64,000 nt of DNA, from contig NZ_PHHE01000001.1 of assembly GCF_002813455.1 (NCBI RefSeq), positions 5,204,001-5,268,000 on the forward strand, in the 5' to 3' direction. This DNA comes from Pseudomonas baetica (GTDB lineage: Bacteria > Pseudomonadota > Gammaproteobacteria > Pseudomonadales > Pseudomonadaceae). The notes under the pieces were generated by a model that saw only the letters and a program-made list of their open reading frames with translations, had not been told where the DNA came from and made no database searches. Positions 16,423 to 24,867 of this stretch are shown here, piece after piece. Position 1 is the first letter of the stretch, and every line of letters begins with the position of its first letter. A program made the position numbers and the translations under genes.

Positions 16423-17373
16423 TCAGCGGTGAACCACGCCTGGCAGTACGCAGAGCATTTCGTACAGCAGGTTGGCGGCCAGCAGCGAGGTGTTGCCGGT
16501 GGTGTCATAAGCGGGCGAGACTTCTACCAGATCGCAACCGATCAGGTCGAGGCCTTGGCAGCCACGCACGATCTCAATCGCCTGAATGGTCGTCAGACCA
16601 CCGATTTCCGGGGTGCCGGTGCCGGGCGCCCAGGCCGGGTCGATGCCGTCGATGTCGAAGCTCAGGTACACCGGGCCACCGCCGACTTTCTCGCGCACTT
16701 CGGCCATCAGCGGTGCCAGCGACTTGTGCCAGCACTCTTCGGCCTGCACCACGCGGAAACCCTGATCGCGGCTCCAGTTGAAGTCGTCAGCGGTGTAGCC
16801 CTGCGCACGCAGACCGATCTGTACCACGCGGTCGCAATCGAGCAGACCCTCTTCAACCGCGCGGCGGAAGGTGGTGCCGTGGGCGATCTTCTCGCCGAAC
16901 ATGTGATCGTTGACGTCCGCGTGGGCATCGATGTGTACCAGACCGACCTTGCCATGCTTTTTATGGATCGCACGCAGGATCGGCAGGGTGATGGTGTGGT
17001 CGCCACCCAGGGTCATCGGGATCACGTTGTGCTCGAGGATGTTGTCGTAGGCTTCTTCGATGATGCGCACGGCGTCGAGCAGGTTGAAGGTGTTGATCGC
17101 CACGTCACCGATGTCGGCAACCGACAGCGAGTCGAAGGGCGCAGCGCCGGTGGCCATGTTGTACGGGCGGATCATCACCGATTCGGTGCGGATGTCGCGT
17201 GGCCCGAAGCGGGTGCCGGGGCGCAGCGAAGTACCGATGTCCAGTGGCACGCCTACGAAAGCAGCGTCCAGGCCGGCAGCGGTCGGTACATGGGGAAGTC
17301 GGAGCATGGTGGCGATGCCGCCGAAGCGCGGCATTTCATTGCCGCCCAGTGGTTGGTGAAGAATCTTGTCCAC
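16423..17373 (-). CDS. gbuA: Guanidinobutyrase (ureohydrolase)
   Basis: A 316-residue Mn-dependent ureohydrolase that cleaves 4-guanidinobutyrate to 4-aminobutyrate and urea, a step of the arginine/agmatine side pathway. Metal-binding motifs are complete: MTLGGDHT, VHIDAHADVND and SFDIDGIDPAWAPGTGTPE. Agmatinase (SpeB) is the main alternative, but the LNMPR-type start (GGNEMPRFGGIATMLRLP) and the neighbours (divergent GbuR-type regulator, two permeases, NTF2-like protein) match the gbu locus. First gene of the minus-strand operon. Confidence 0.9.
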   Translation of the reverse strand: MDKILHQPLGGNEMPRFGGIATMLRLPHVPTAAGLDAAFVGVPLDIGTSLRPGTRFGPRDIRTESVMIRPYNMATGAAPFDSLSVADIGDVAINTFNLLDAVRIIEEAYDNILEHNVIPMTLGGDHTITLPILRAIHKKHGKVGLVHIDAHADVNDHMFGEKIAHGTTFRRAVEEGLLDCDRVVQIGLRAQGYTADDFNWSRDQGFRVVQAEECWHKSLAPLMAEVREKVGGGPVYLSFDIDGIDPAWAPGTGTPEIGGLTTIQAIEIVRGCQGLDLIGCDLVEVSPAYDTTGNTSLLAANLLYEMLCVLPGVVHR

Positions 17374-17531
17374 GGGTAGGGCCTCATCGTCTTTGTTTTA
17401 TTTATGTCGGCGCGCCGGCATGCGGGCACCGCTGTGGGCCGATTCTGCGAAATGTAGTGGAGGGGAAGAATCGCTACGGGCAAATACTTAGTTCAGATTT
17501 TTCTAAACTAATGCCAGACTTCCACACTTGC

Positions 17532-17643
17532 TCGTTCCCATGCTCTGCGTGGGAATGCATCCACGGACGCTCCGCGTCCAGCCGTACTCGCAGGTGACGC
17601 AGAGCGTCACGGGCTGCATTCCCACGCGGAGCGTGGGGACGAT
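17532..17643. repeat. Palindromic intergenic repeat, gcgtgggaatgca family
   Basis: Composite inverted repeat (cgttcccatgctctgcgtgg at one end, ccacgcggagcgtggggacg at the other) with inner arms gacgctccgcgtc and gacgcagagcgtc. Same family as 22845-22945 and distinct from the gtgggagcg REPs. It occupies much of the gbuA-gbuR space. Confidence 0.85.
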
Positions 17644-17656
17644 CCTTGGAGTAGAC

Positions 17657-18550
17657 ATGGCCAACGCTTTACCCGACCTGAAACTGTTACGCATCTTCGT
17701 CAGCGTGGTCCGTCATCAGGGTTTCGCCAACGCGCAGCAGGAACTCAACCTGTCGACCTCGGCGATCAGCACCTACATGAGTCAGCTCGAAGCTGCGCTC
17801 GGTCTGGTGCTGTGCCATCGTGGCCGTGGCGGGTTCAGCCTGACCAGCAAGGGTGAGCTGTTTCATCAGGAAACGTTGCGCCTGCTCGCCGAACTCGAAG
17901 GCTTCGAGCAGTACGCCGCCGCGCTCAAAGGCGAACTGCGCGGCACGCTCAACCTCGGGGTCATCGACTCCACCGTCAGCGACAAGGCTCTGCCGTTCGC
18001 CGAAGCCATCGGAGCCTACAGCCAGGAACACCCGGCGGTGCATTTGCATCTGTCGGTGATGAGCCCGTATGAACTGCAACTCGGCGTGCAGGACAACCGT
18101 CTCGACCTGGCTATTGGCGCGTTTTCCACGCGCATGAGCGGGCTGGTCTACATGCCGCTGTACCGCGAACAGCACTGGCTGTATTGCAGTAGCCGGCACC
18201 CGTTGTTCAACGAACGGCGCATTCCCGAACAAGTCATTACCCAGCAACGCATGGTCGGTCGTGGCTACTGGAGTCAGGCGGAACTGGCGCGGCACGGTTT
18301 CAAACACAGCGCCGCGACCGTGGAAAGTATGGAGGCGCAGCTGATTCTGGTGCTGTCCGGCGCCTACATCGGCTATCTGCCGGAACACTACGCGCAAGCC
18401 TGGGCCGACAAGGGTGATCTGCGCGTGCTGTTGCCGGCGACCTTCGGTTATCAGGCGCCGTTCTCGATGATCATGCGCCGTGGCCGCAGCCGTGAACCGC
18501 TGATCCAGACCTTTCGCGATTTGCTCAAAGCTCAGCTCAATCAGGCCTAA
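17657..18550 (+). CDS. gbuR: LysR family regulator of guanidinobutyrate use
   Basis: A 297-residue LTTR divergent from gbuA. HTH: LKLLRIFVSVVRHQGFANAQQELNLSTSAISTYMSQLEA. The effector domain runs from about residue 90 and includes GELRGTLNLGVIDSTVSDKALPFAE. The start at 17657 is supported by ttggag; an upstream in-frame ATG at 17528 would encode the palindromic repeat and is rejected. By analogy with P. aeruginosa GbuR it should activate the gbu operon in response to 4-guanidinobutyrate. Confidence 0.85.
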   Translation: MANALPDLKLLRIFVSVVRHQGFANAQQELNLSTSAISTYMSQLEAALGLVLCHRGRGGFSLTSKGELFHQETLRLLAELEGFEQYAAALKGELRGTLNLGVIDSTVSDKALPFAEAIGAYSQEHPAVHLHLSVMSPYELQLGVQDNRLDLAIGAFSTRMSGLVYMPLYREQHWLYCSSRHPLFNERRIPEQVITQQRMVGRGYWSQAELARHGFKHSAATVESMEAQLILVLSGAYIGYLPEHYAQAWADKGDLRVLLPATFGYQAPFSMIMRRGRSREPLIQTFRDLLKAQLNQA

Positions 18551-18556
18551 GAATCA

Positions 18557-19153
18557 ATGTCCAGACCCCAATGCCCGCGCTGCCTGCGCCCACAAACCCA
18601 TTGCCTGTGCGCGCTGATCCCCAGTCTCGACAGCCGCACTCGCGTGTTGCTTTTGCAGCATCCGAGTGAGGTCGGTCATGCGCTCAATACCGCACGGCTG
18701 GCGGCGCTTGGTTTGACCAATGCCGAACTGATCGTCGGTGAGGTGTTCGAGGATTTGCCGGCGCTGTTGAATCAACCGGGGTATCAAGCGCGGTTGTTGT
18801 TTCCGGCGGACGATGCGCAGCCGATGCAGGCCTACGGCGAGTCTGATCAACCGCTGTTGCTGGTCGTGCCGGACGGCACCTGGCGTAAGGCGCGCAAGAT
18901 GCTGCACCTCAACCCGTTGCTGGCAGCGTTGCCGCGGGTGACGCTGGCCGAGGGCGGGGTGTCGCGCTATCGCTTGCGCAAGGCACCGGGGCCGGGGGCG
19001 TTGTCGACGATTGAGGCGATTGTGCAAGCGTTGCAGACGCTGGAGGCGCCGAGGTCATTCGAGCCGTTGCTCAAGCCGTTCGAAGCGTTGATCGAGGGGC
19101 AGATTGCGGCGATGGGCGAGGAGACCTTTCAGAAGAATCATGGCGAAAGATAG
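18557..19153 (+). CDS. tapT: tRNA-uridine aminocarboxypropyltransferase (DTW domain)
   Basis: A 198-residue DTW-domain protein. It should transfer the 3-amino-3-carboxypropyl group of SAM to U47 of tRNAs (acp3U). Four N-terminal cysteines in CPRCLRPQTHCLC form the family's metal site; the catalytic-domain motif appears as VVPDGTWRKARKM (DTW variant DGTW), and later RYRLRKAPGPGALSTIEA. The gene starts 6 bp after gbuR and so is probably co-transcribed with it, although the functions seem unrelated. Confidence 0.87.
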   Translation: MSRPQCPRCLRPQTHCLCALIPSLDSRTRVLLLQHPSEVGHALNTARLAALGLTNAELIVGEVFEDLPALLNQPGYQARLLFPADDAQPMQAYGESDQPLLLVVPDGTWRKARKMLHLNPLLAALPRVTLAEGGVSRYRLRKAPGPGALSTIEAIVQALQTLEAPRSFEPLLKPFEALIEGQIAAMGEETFQKNHGER

Positions 19154-19172
19154 GTGTTGGTAATACCGGCCT

Positions 19173-19240
19173 CTTCGCGAGCAAGCCCGCTCCCACAGGG
19201 GGAACGCATTCCAAATGTGGGAGCGGGCTTGCTCGCGAAG
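19173..19240. repeat. REP doublet (REPIN)
   Basis: cttcgcgagcaagcccgctc and gagcgggcttgctcgcgaag inverted about a short centre, between the convergent tapT and T1SS adaptor genes. Confidence 0.88.
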
Positions 19241-19275
19241 GCGCCAGATCAATCATCGCCAAATCCTGATAACCC

Positions 19276-20637
19276 CTAGCGCTCGCGCATCGCCTCGGTC
19301 CGGGCTTTCAGTACCGGTTTGAGCAGGTAATCCAGCACACTTTTCTCTCCGGTAATAATGTCCACCGTCGCCACCATCCCCGGAATGATCAGCAACGGTT
19401 TCAAATCCCCGCCCAAGTGGTTTTTATCGGTGCGCACCTGAATCAGGTAGAAACTGTTGCCCTTGTCATCGGTAATCGTGTCGGCGCCGATCAACTCAAG
19501 CTTGGCGCTCAACCCGCCGTAGATCGTGTAATCGTAAGCACTGAACTTGACCATGGCTTTCTGGCCCGGATGCAGGAATGCCACGTCCTGCGGCCGTACC
19601 TTGGCTTCGATCAGCAGGTTGTCTTCCAGCGGCACGATTTCGACCATGTCGCTGCCCGGCTGGACCACGCCGCCGATGGTGTTGACCTTCATTTGCTTGA
19701 TCACTCCACGCACTGGCGAGGTGACCGTAGTGCGGCTGACGCGGTCGTCGATGGCGATGCTCGATGCGGTGATTTTTGACAGATCGGTGCGTTTCTCATT
19801 CAGTTCTTTCGCCGCCTCGGAGCGGAAGGTCTGCTCCGACTCGTCGATCTTGCTGCGGATCTCGGCAATCGCCGATTCCGCCCGGGGAATCGCCAGTGTG
19901 GTGGCATTCAGCGAACCTCGGATTTCCACGGCGCTGCGCTTGAGCCGCAGGATTTCCACCGGCGATACCGCGCCGGCTTTCACCAAGGGCTCGGACATGC
20001 TCATCTCTTGTTGCAGCAGCGCCAGGCTGGAGCTGAACTGGCCTTGCTTGGAGCGAAACTCGGCCAGTTCCTGAGTCTTCTGCCGCAGTTGCTCGCTCAA
20101 AGTGCGCTGTTCACTGGCCAGCCGTCGCTGGCGTTGTTCGTACAGCGAGCGCTCGTCTTCGGCGACTTGCGGTGCCTTGGCGATCACTTCGGCGGAGAGC
20201 TTGAACGGCCGACCTTCGGATTCTGCTGCCAGTCGTTCGACCTGTGCAGTCAGCGCATAGCGGTCGGCCTCGCTTTCACCCTTGTTCGAGCGAAATCGCG
20301 TGTCATCCAGGCGCAGCAGAGTGTCGCCCTTGTTCACCATCTGGCCTTCGCGAACAAAGATCTCGGTGACAATCCCGCCCTCAAGGTTCTGGATCACCTG
20401 GACCTTGCTCGACGGAATTGCCTTGCCTTCGCCCATGGTCACTTCTTCAAGCACCGCGAACTTGGCCCAGACCAGTGCGCTGATCAACAGTCCCGCCGCC
20501 AGCCACACGGTAATCCGCGACCAGCGTGGCGAATCCTGCAATGACGCGCCGGCGGTTTCCGGCATGAACTCGGCCTCGGCGCTTTTGCCGAAACTGTCGA
20601 AGTAGCCGCGTGATTTGCCATCGGATGCAGCAGACAT
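19276..20637 (-). CDS. Type I secretion membrane-fusion protein (HlyD/LapC-like)
   Basis: A 453-residue periplasmic adaptor. One N-terminal inner-membrane helix (ITVWLAAGLLISALVWAKFA), a lipoyl half-motif (QVIQNLEGGIVTEIFVREGQMVNKGDTLLRLD), a long coiled coil (~residues 145-290, with EQRQRRLASEQRTLSEQLRQ), the second lipoyl half and a beta-barrel domain (SPVRGVIKQMKVNTIGGVV). It links the ABC exporter to the TolC protein. The start is supported by aggag overlapping the ABC gene's stop. Last gene of the TolC-ABC-HlyD operon; homologous in position to LapC, MapC or PA1877-type proteins. Confidence 0.92.
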   Translation of the reverse strand: MSAASDGKSRGYFDSFGKSAEAEFMPETAGASLQDSPRWSRITVWLAAGLLISALVWAKFAVLEEVTMGEGKAIPSSKVQVIQNLEGGIVTEIFVREGQMVNKGDTLLRLDDTRFRSNKGESEADRYALTAQVERLAAESEGRPFKLSAEVIAKAPQVAEDERSLYEQRQRRLASEQRTLSEQLRQKTQELAEFRSKQGQFSSSLALLQQEMSMSEPLVKAGAVSPVEILRLKRSAVEIRGSLNATTLAIPRAESAIAEIRSKIDESEQTFRSEAAKELNEKRTDLSKITASSIAIDDRVSRTTVTSPVRGVIKQMKVNTIGGVVQPGSDMVEIVPLEDNLLIEAKVRPQDVAFLHPGQKAMVKFSAYDYTIYGGLSAKLELIGADTITDDKGNSFYLIQVRTDKNHLGGDLKPLLIIPGMVATVDIITGEKSVLDYLLKPVLKARTEAMRER

Positions 20638-20646
20638 GGCTTACTC

Positions 20647-22806
20647 CTAGACCGCCGCCGAGCCGACACGGCCCTTGCGCAGTGCATCGATGACTGCTTC
20701 TTTCGGACCGTCAGCGACGACCCGGCCGTTGTCCAGCACCAGCAAGCGATCCACCAGGCTCAGCATCGAGGTACGGTGGGTGACCAGCAGCAGGGTTTTG
20801 CCTTGTACCCAGCCATGCAGTTTCTGGCGTAACTGGTCTTCGCTACTGTTATCCATGGCGCTGGTGGGTTCGTCGAGCAGCATGATTGGCGGGTCGAGCA
20901 ACAGGGCTCGCGCCAGCAACACCGCTTGGCGCTGACCACCGGAGAGCAATTGCCCGCGTTCGCCCACTGGCCGGTCGAAGCCTTGCGGGTGCTGGCGGGC
21001 GAGTTCGGTGACGCCGGTCAGTTCGGCGACTTCGAGCATGCGTGAATCGCTGATGTAGCGCGCGCCCAAGGTCAGGTTGTCGCGCAGGCTGCCGGCCAGC
21101 AGTGGCAGGTCGTGGGCGACGTAGCCGATCTGTTGGCGCAGGTCGGCGACATCCAGTTGCCGCAGGTCGAGGCCGTCGAGCAGTAACTGGCCTTCCTCGG
21201 GCTCGTAGAAACCCATCACCAGCCGCGCCAAAGTGCTTTTTCCCGAACCGCTGCGGCCGATGATGCCGACTCGTTCGCCGGGTTTCAGACTGAAACTGAC
21301 ATTGCTCAGGGCCGGTGCATTCTGGCCGTTGTAGTGGAAGGTCACGCCGTTGACGTCGAGGGCACCCTGCAGTTGGGTGCGTTCCAGCGGCCGCTGTTTG
21401 CCGTCGCGTTCCTGCGGCAACGCCATCAGCGCATCGGTGCTTTTCATCGTCAGTTGCGCTTGCTGGTAGCGGGTGATCAGCCCGGCGATTTGCCCCAGTG
21501 GCGCCAGCACGCGACTGCCGAGCATGTAGGTCGCGACCAGCGCACCCACGCTGAGGTTGCCGGCAATGATGCTGTAGACCCCGGCAACAATCGTCGCCAT
21601 CCCGGAAAACTGCTGGATGAACAGCGTGCCGTTGGTGGCCAGTGCCGAGAGGTTGCGCGCATGGCTGTCGAGGCGGGTGAGGGCGCCGTGGGTGCTTTCC
21701 CATTTGTGCTGGCGCTCGCTTTCGGCGCTGCAGGCCTTGAGGGTTTCCAGGCCACCGAGGGTTTCGATCAACAGCGCCTGACGTTCAGCGCCGAGGCTCA
21801 GACTCTTCTGCACGGTGTCACGCAGGCGCACCTGAATAATCATGGCGAATATGATCGTCAACGGAAACGCCAGCAGCGGGATCACTACCAGCCAGCCGCC
21901 GAGCAGGCCGATCACCACCAGCATCAACACCACAAACGGCAGGTCGATCAGGCTGGTCAGGGTCACCGCCGTGAGGAATTCGCGCAGACCCTGAAAGTCG
22001 TGAATGCTTTGGGCGAAACCGCCGATGGTCGCCGGCCGCGCCTTCATCGACATGCCGGTGATGCGCTCGAACAAAGTCGCGGAAAGGATCACATCGGTTT
22101 TCTTGCCGGCGGTGTCGAGCAGGTGCGCGCGCACCACCCGCAGCACCAGTTCGAAGCCGGTGCCGATCAGCAGGCCGATCGACAGCACCCACAGGGTCGA
22201 CGTGGCTTGATTGGGGACTACGCGATCGTAAGTCTGCATGACGAACAGCGGCACCATCAGCCCCAGAAGGTTGATCAGAAAACTGGCGAGAATCGCATCG
22301 CTGTACAGCCATTTCGACAGCTTCAGGGTGTCGCGAAACCAGGCATGCACCCGTGGTACCAGCGGTGAGCGCAGGTCTTCGAGTTCGTGACGCGGGCGGG
22401 CGAACAACGCCTGGCCGTTGTAGTGTTCGGCGAGTTCCTCGCGGTTGACCCATTGTTCGCCGCCATCTGCTTCACTGGGCAGAATCAGCGCTTTGCCGTC
22501 ATCGCCAAAACGCCGCAGCACGGCGGTGCGGCCGTCGTTGAGCAGCAACAATATTGGCAGGTTCAGTGGCGAGATATCTTTCAGTTCACGGCGCAACAGC
22601 CGCGCCTGCAACCCGGCACGAGCGGCGGCGCGGGGCAGCAGATCGAGGCTCAGGCGTTGCTTGTCCAGGGGCAGCCCGGCACTCAGGCTGGCGCGACTTA
22701 CCGTCGCGCCATGCAGTTTGCATAGGATCAACAGACCGTCGAGTAACGGGTCATCGAAGCTCAGCCGCGGATCGACCCCGGAATGGCCGGGTTCCATGCT
22801 GGTCAT
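20647..22806 (-). CDS. Type I secretion ABC exporter (LapB-like)
   Basis: A 719-residue inner-membrane ABC permease-ATPase. The N-terminal C39-like domain (LLDGLLILCKLHGATVSRAS) lacks the catalytic QxxxDCG cysteine box, as expected for RTX transporters that bind but do not cleave the substrate. A six-helix transmembrane domain follows (from ~160), then the nucleotide-binding domain: GIIGRSGSGKST (Walker A), LLSGGQRQAVLLARALL (signature), IMLLDEPTSAMD (Walker B) and a late VTHRTSM histidine. It exports the adhesin encoded divergently at 24868. The start has gggga 9 bases upstream. Confidence 0.93.
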   Translation of the reverse strand: MTSMEPGHSGVDPRLSFDDPLLDGLLILCKLHGATVSRASLSAGLPLDKQRLSLDLLPRAAARAGLQARLLRRELKDISPLNLPILLLLNDGRTAVLRRFGDDGKALILPSEADGGEQWVNREELAEHYNGQALFARPRHELEDLRSPLVPRVHAWFRDTLKLSKWLYSDAILASFLINLLGLMVPLFVMQTYDRVVPNQATSTLWVLSIGLLIGTGFELVLRVVRAHLLDTAGKKTDVILSATLFERITGMSMKARPATIGGFAQSIHDFQGLREFLTAVTLTSLIDLPFVVLMLVVIGLLGGWLVVIPLLAFPLTIIFAMIIQVRLRDTVQKSLSLGAERQALLIETLGGLETLKACSAESERQHKWESTHGALTRLDSHARNLSALATNGTLFIQQFSGMATIVAGVYSIIAGNLSVGALVATYMLGSRVLAPLGQIAGLITRYQQAQLTMKSTDALMALPQERDGKQRPLERTQLQGALDVNGVTFHYNGQNAPALSNVSFSLKPGERVGIIGRSGSGKSTLARLVMGFYEPEEGQLLLDGLDLRQLDVADLRQQIGYVAHDLPLLAGSLRDNLTLGARYISDSRMLEVAELTGVTELARQHPQGFDRPVGERGQLLSGGQRQAVLLARALLLDPPIMLLDEPTSAMDNSSEDQLRQKLHGWVQGKTLLLVTHRTSMLSLVDRLLVLDNGRVVADGPKEAVIDALRKGRVGSAAV

Positions 22807-22844
22807 ATTGATCGCTCCCCTGTTACCGCTTCATTGGGCTTACT

Positions 22845-22945
22845 GATCGTTCCTACGCTCCGCGTGGGAATGCCTCCAGGGACGCTCTGCGTCAGTGACG
22901 CGGAGCGTCACGGGCTGCATTCCCACGCGGAGCGTGGGAACGATC
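22845..22945. repeat. Palindromic repeat between TolC and ABC genes
   Basis: gatcgttcctacgctccgcg and its near complement at the other end, with inner tgacgcggagcgtca arms. Same family as 17532-17643. It sits inside the secretion operon. Confidence 0.85.
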
Positions 22946-22976
22946 AGGATCAGCAGCCTTCGGCAGGAGGTTTACG

Positions 22977-24335
22977 TCATTTCAGCTCTGGCAGACGTGC
23001 TTCGTTCTTCACTTCGGTCGCGGCGATCGCGTCGGCAGGCAGCACCACCCGTTGTTTGCTCAGCAACTGGCCCATGTTCGCCAGTACGCGGTACATCGAA
23101 TATTCCTCGGTGTAGCGGATTTCGGTGTAACGGCGGTTGGCGTTGTAGAGCTCGTTTTCACTGTCGAGCAAGTCGAGCAGGGTACGTTGGCCGAGGCCGA
23201 ACTGATCCTGATACGCGGCGCGTACGCGTTTGGTGGTTTCGGCATATTCGCGGGCGGTCGGGGTTTGCTTCTTGGCATTTTCCATGGCGTTCCAGGCCAG
23301 GCGAATGTTCTCGTTGAGCTGGCGCAGGGCGTTGTTGCGAATATCCATCGCCTGATTGATGTCGTGCGCATTCGCAGCCAGGCGAGCCTTGTCACTGCCG
23401 CCGCGGAACAGGTTGTAGTTCATCACCACACCCACACGCCATTCGTTGTCGTGGCCCTCGTCACCCTGCACGTTGTTGTTGGCGCCGACCGCCGCTTCGG
23501 CATCGAAACGTGGGTAGAACGGCGACTTGGCAACTTCGTACTGGCTCTCGGCCGATTGCACGTCGGCCTGGGCTGATTTCAGGTACGGGTTGTTGTCGAC
23601 CATGCTCTGCTGGGCTTCGCGCAATTGGGTTGGCAGCTCGCCGCGAGTCGACGCTGGAGTTTCCAGCTCATCGGGCATGCGCCCGACCACGCTGTAGAAG
23701 TTGGCCTCGGCATCGGCCAGATCGACTTCGGCGGTGTCGAGGTTGTTTTGCGCCAACGCCTTACGGGCACCCGATTGGTCGGAGTCGGCGGTGCTGCCGA
23801 CGCCGCGCTCGGTACGCAGACCGATCTGATCGTTGACGCGCAAGTGCGCTTGCAGGTTGTTGGTAGCCAGGGTTACCAGTTCGCGGCGTTTGAGCACTTC
23901 GAGGTAGACCTCGATGGTGCGCAGGGCCAGATCCTGGGCGGTGCCTTGCGCGTAATAGGCGCGCGAATTGGACACGCCTTTGGTGCGCTCGACCTCGTTG
24001 GCGGTGTTGAAACCGTCGAAGAGCATTTGCCGCAAGCGCAGCTCGGATTGGGTGTAATTGAGGATGCGCTTGTCGTGATTGCCAAACGCGCGGGTGTTGG
24101 TGTTATCGCTGTAGCCGCGACCGTAAGCGGCGTTCAAATCGACGGACGGATAGAAGCCGCCCTTGGCGACTTTGACTTGTTCATCTGCTGACAGGCGGGC
24201 GTCCACGCGCGAAGCAAGTTCCGGGTGGGTGGCAATGGTGCTCTGGATCGCTTCGGTGAGGTTCATGGCCTGGGCTTGAGAAGTGCAAGCCATGGCCAGC
24301 AAAACCGCGCTGCAGAGGGGGGTTAGAACGCGCAT
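22977..24335 (-). CDS. TolC family outer-membrane channel for type I secretion (LapE-like)
   Basis: A 452-residue outer-membrane efflux protein. Signal peptide MRVLTPLCSAVLLAMACTSQAQA, then the usual duplicated helix-strand organisation: MNLTEAIQSTIATHPELAS, DRVARLS-type periplasmic helices, GYSDNTNTR, and second-half equivalents AQADVQSAESQYEVAKSPFY and FNLFRGGSDKARLAANAH-like segments. QFGLGQRTLLDLLDSENELYNA is a strong TolC-family signature. First gene of the operon; the start has gggagatg upstream. It completes the tripartite exporter for the adhesin. Confidence 0.92.
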   Translation of the reverse strand: MRVLTPLCSAVLLAMACTSQAQAMNLTEAIQSTIATHPELASRVDARLSADEQVKVAKGGFYPSVDLNAAYGRGYSDNTNTRAFGNHDKRILNYTQSELRLRQMLFDGFNTANEVERTKGVSNSRAYYAQGTAQDLALRTIEVYLEVLKRRELVTLATNNLQAHLRVNDQIGLRTERGVGSTADSDQSGARKALAQNNLDTAEVDLADAEANFYSVVGRMPDELETPASTRGELPTQLREAQQSMVDNNPYLKSAQADVQSAESQYEVAKSPFYPRFDAEAAVGANNNVQGDEGHDNEWRVGVVMNYNLFRGGSDKARLAANAHDINQAMDIRNNALRQLNENIRLAWNAMENAKKQTPTAREYAETTKRVRAAYQDQFGLGQRTLLDLLDSENELYNANRRYTEIRYTEEYSMYRVLANMGQLLSKQRVVLPADAIAATEVKNEARLPELK

Positions 24336-24867
24336 GGGTGCATCTCCCTGAGTCCTGATGGTGTGTTACTGTCGCCAAATATTTGACGATATTTATAGGC
24401 CTAAGCGTTTCACTCTTGTAACAACAGAGCTAAGAACATCCTGAAGCGTAGCTAAGAAAAAATTTTCATAAGGCTTATGCCGAAAAAAACTTATGTGCTT
24501 TGTAAAAACCGGCACATTGTTCACCTCGAAAGCCTTTGTTTTATGTGCTTTAGGGAGTGCAGAAAGGCTTGAGGAAAGTTCAACTCACTTTGCGACATAC
24601 GGCGAAGTACTGCTGAAGGGGAGGGACGCGTAGCAGGTGGCGGGCGACATTTTTTTGTCACTCGAGTGTTTCACCACCGTTACGTAGCGTTAGTAGGCGT
24701 GTTGCCTTGAACAGGGCTCGGAAGTGCTTGATAGCACTGATGTTTCCCGATGGGGTGCCACCTGCCAAACGAACTGTCGAGGTGCGAGCGTCGCCCCGAC
24801 AACCCGATTGAGCCATGGGCTGCTTCGCGAACCAGTGCCGACGGTGGTCGGCAGCGGAGGATTTCAC
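24336..24867. other. 532-bp divergent promoter region of the adhesin and secretion genes
   Basis: AT-rich and without a convincing gene; an in-frame start at 24724 is rejected in favour of 24868 (cggagg, 7 bases before ATG, and the conserved MATLIG start). A small dyad, aaatat-ttgacg-atattt, is at 24377-24394 on the secretion-operon side, within a GTC-N11-GAC frame. FleQ-type control is possible but the spacing differs from the published FleQ box. Confidence 0.5.

Noticed and set aside
24724..24867. Longer N-terminus of the adhesin
   Set aside because: The added residues are not secreted-protein-like and the conserved MATLIG start at 24868 has a strong Shine-Dalgarno.
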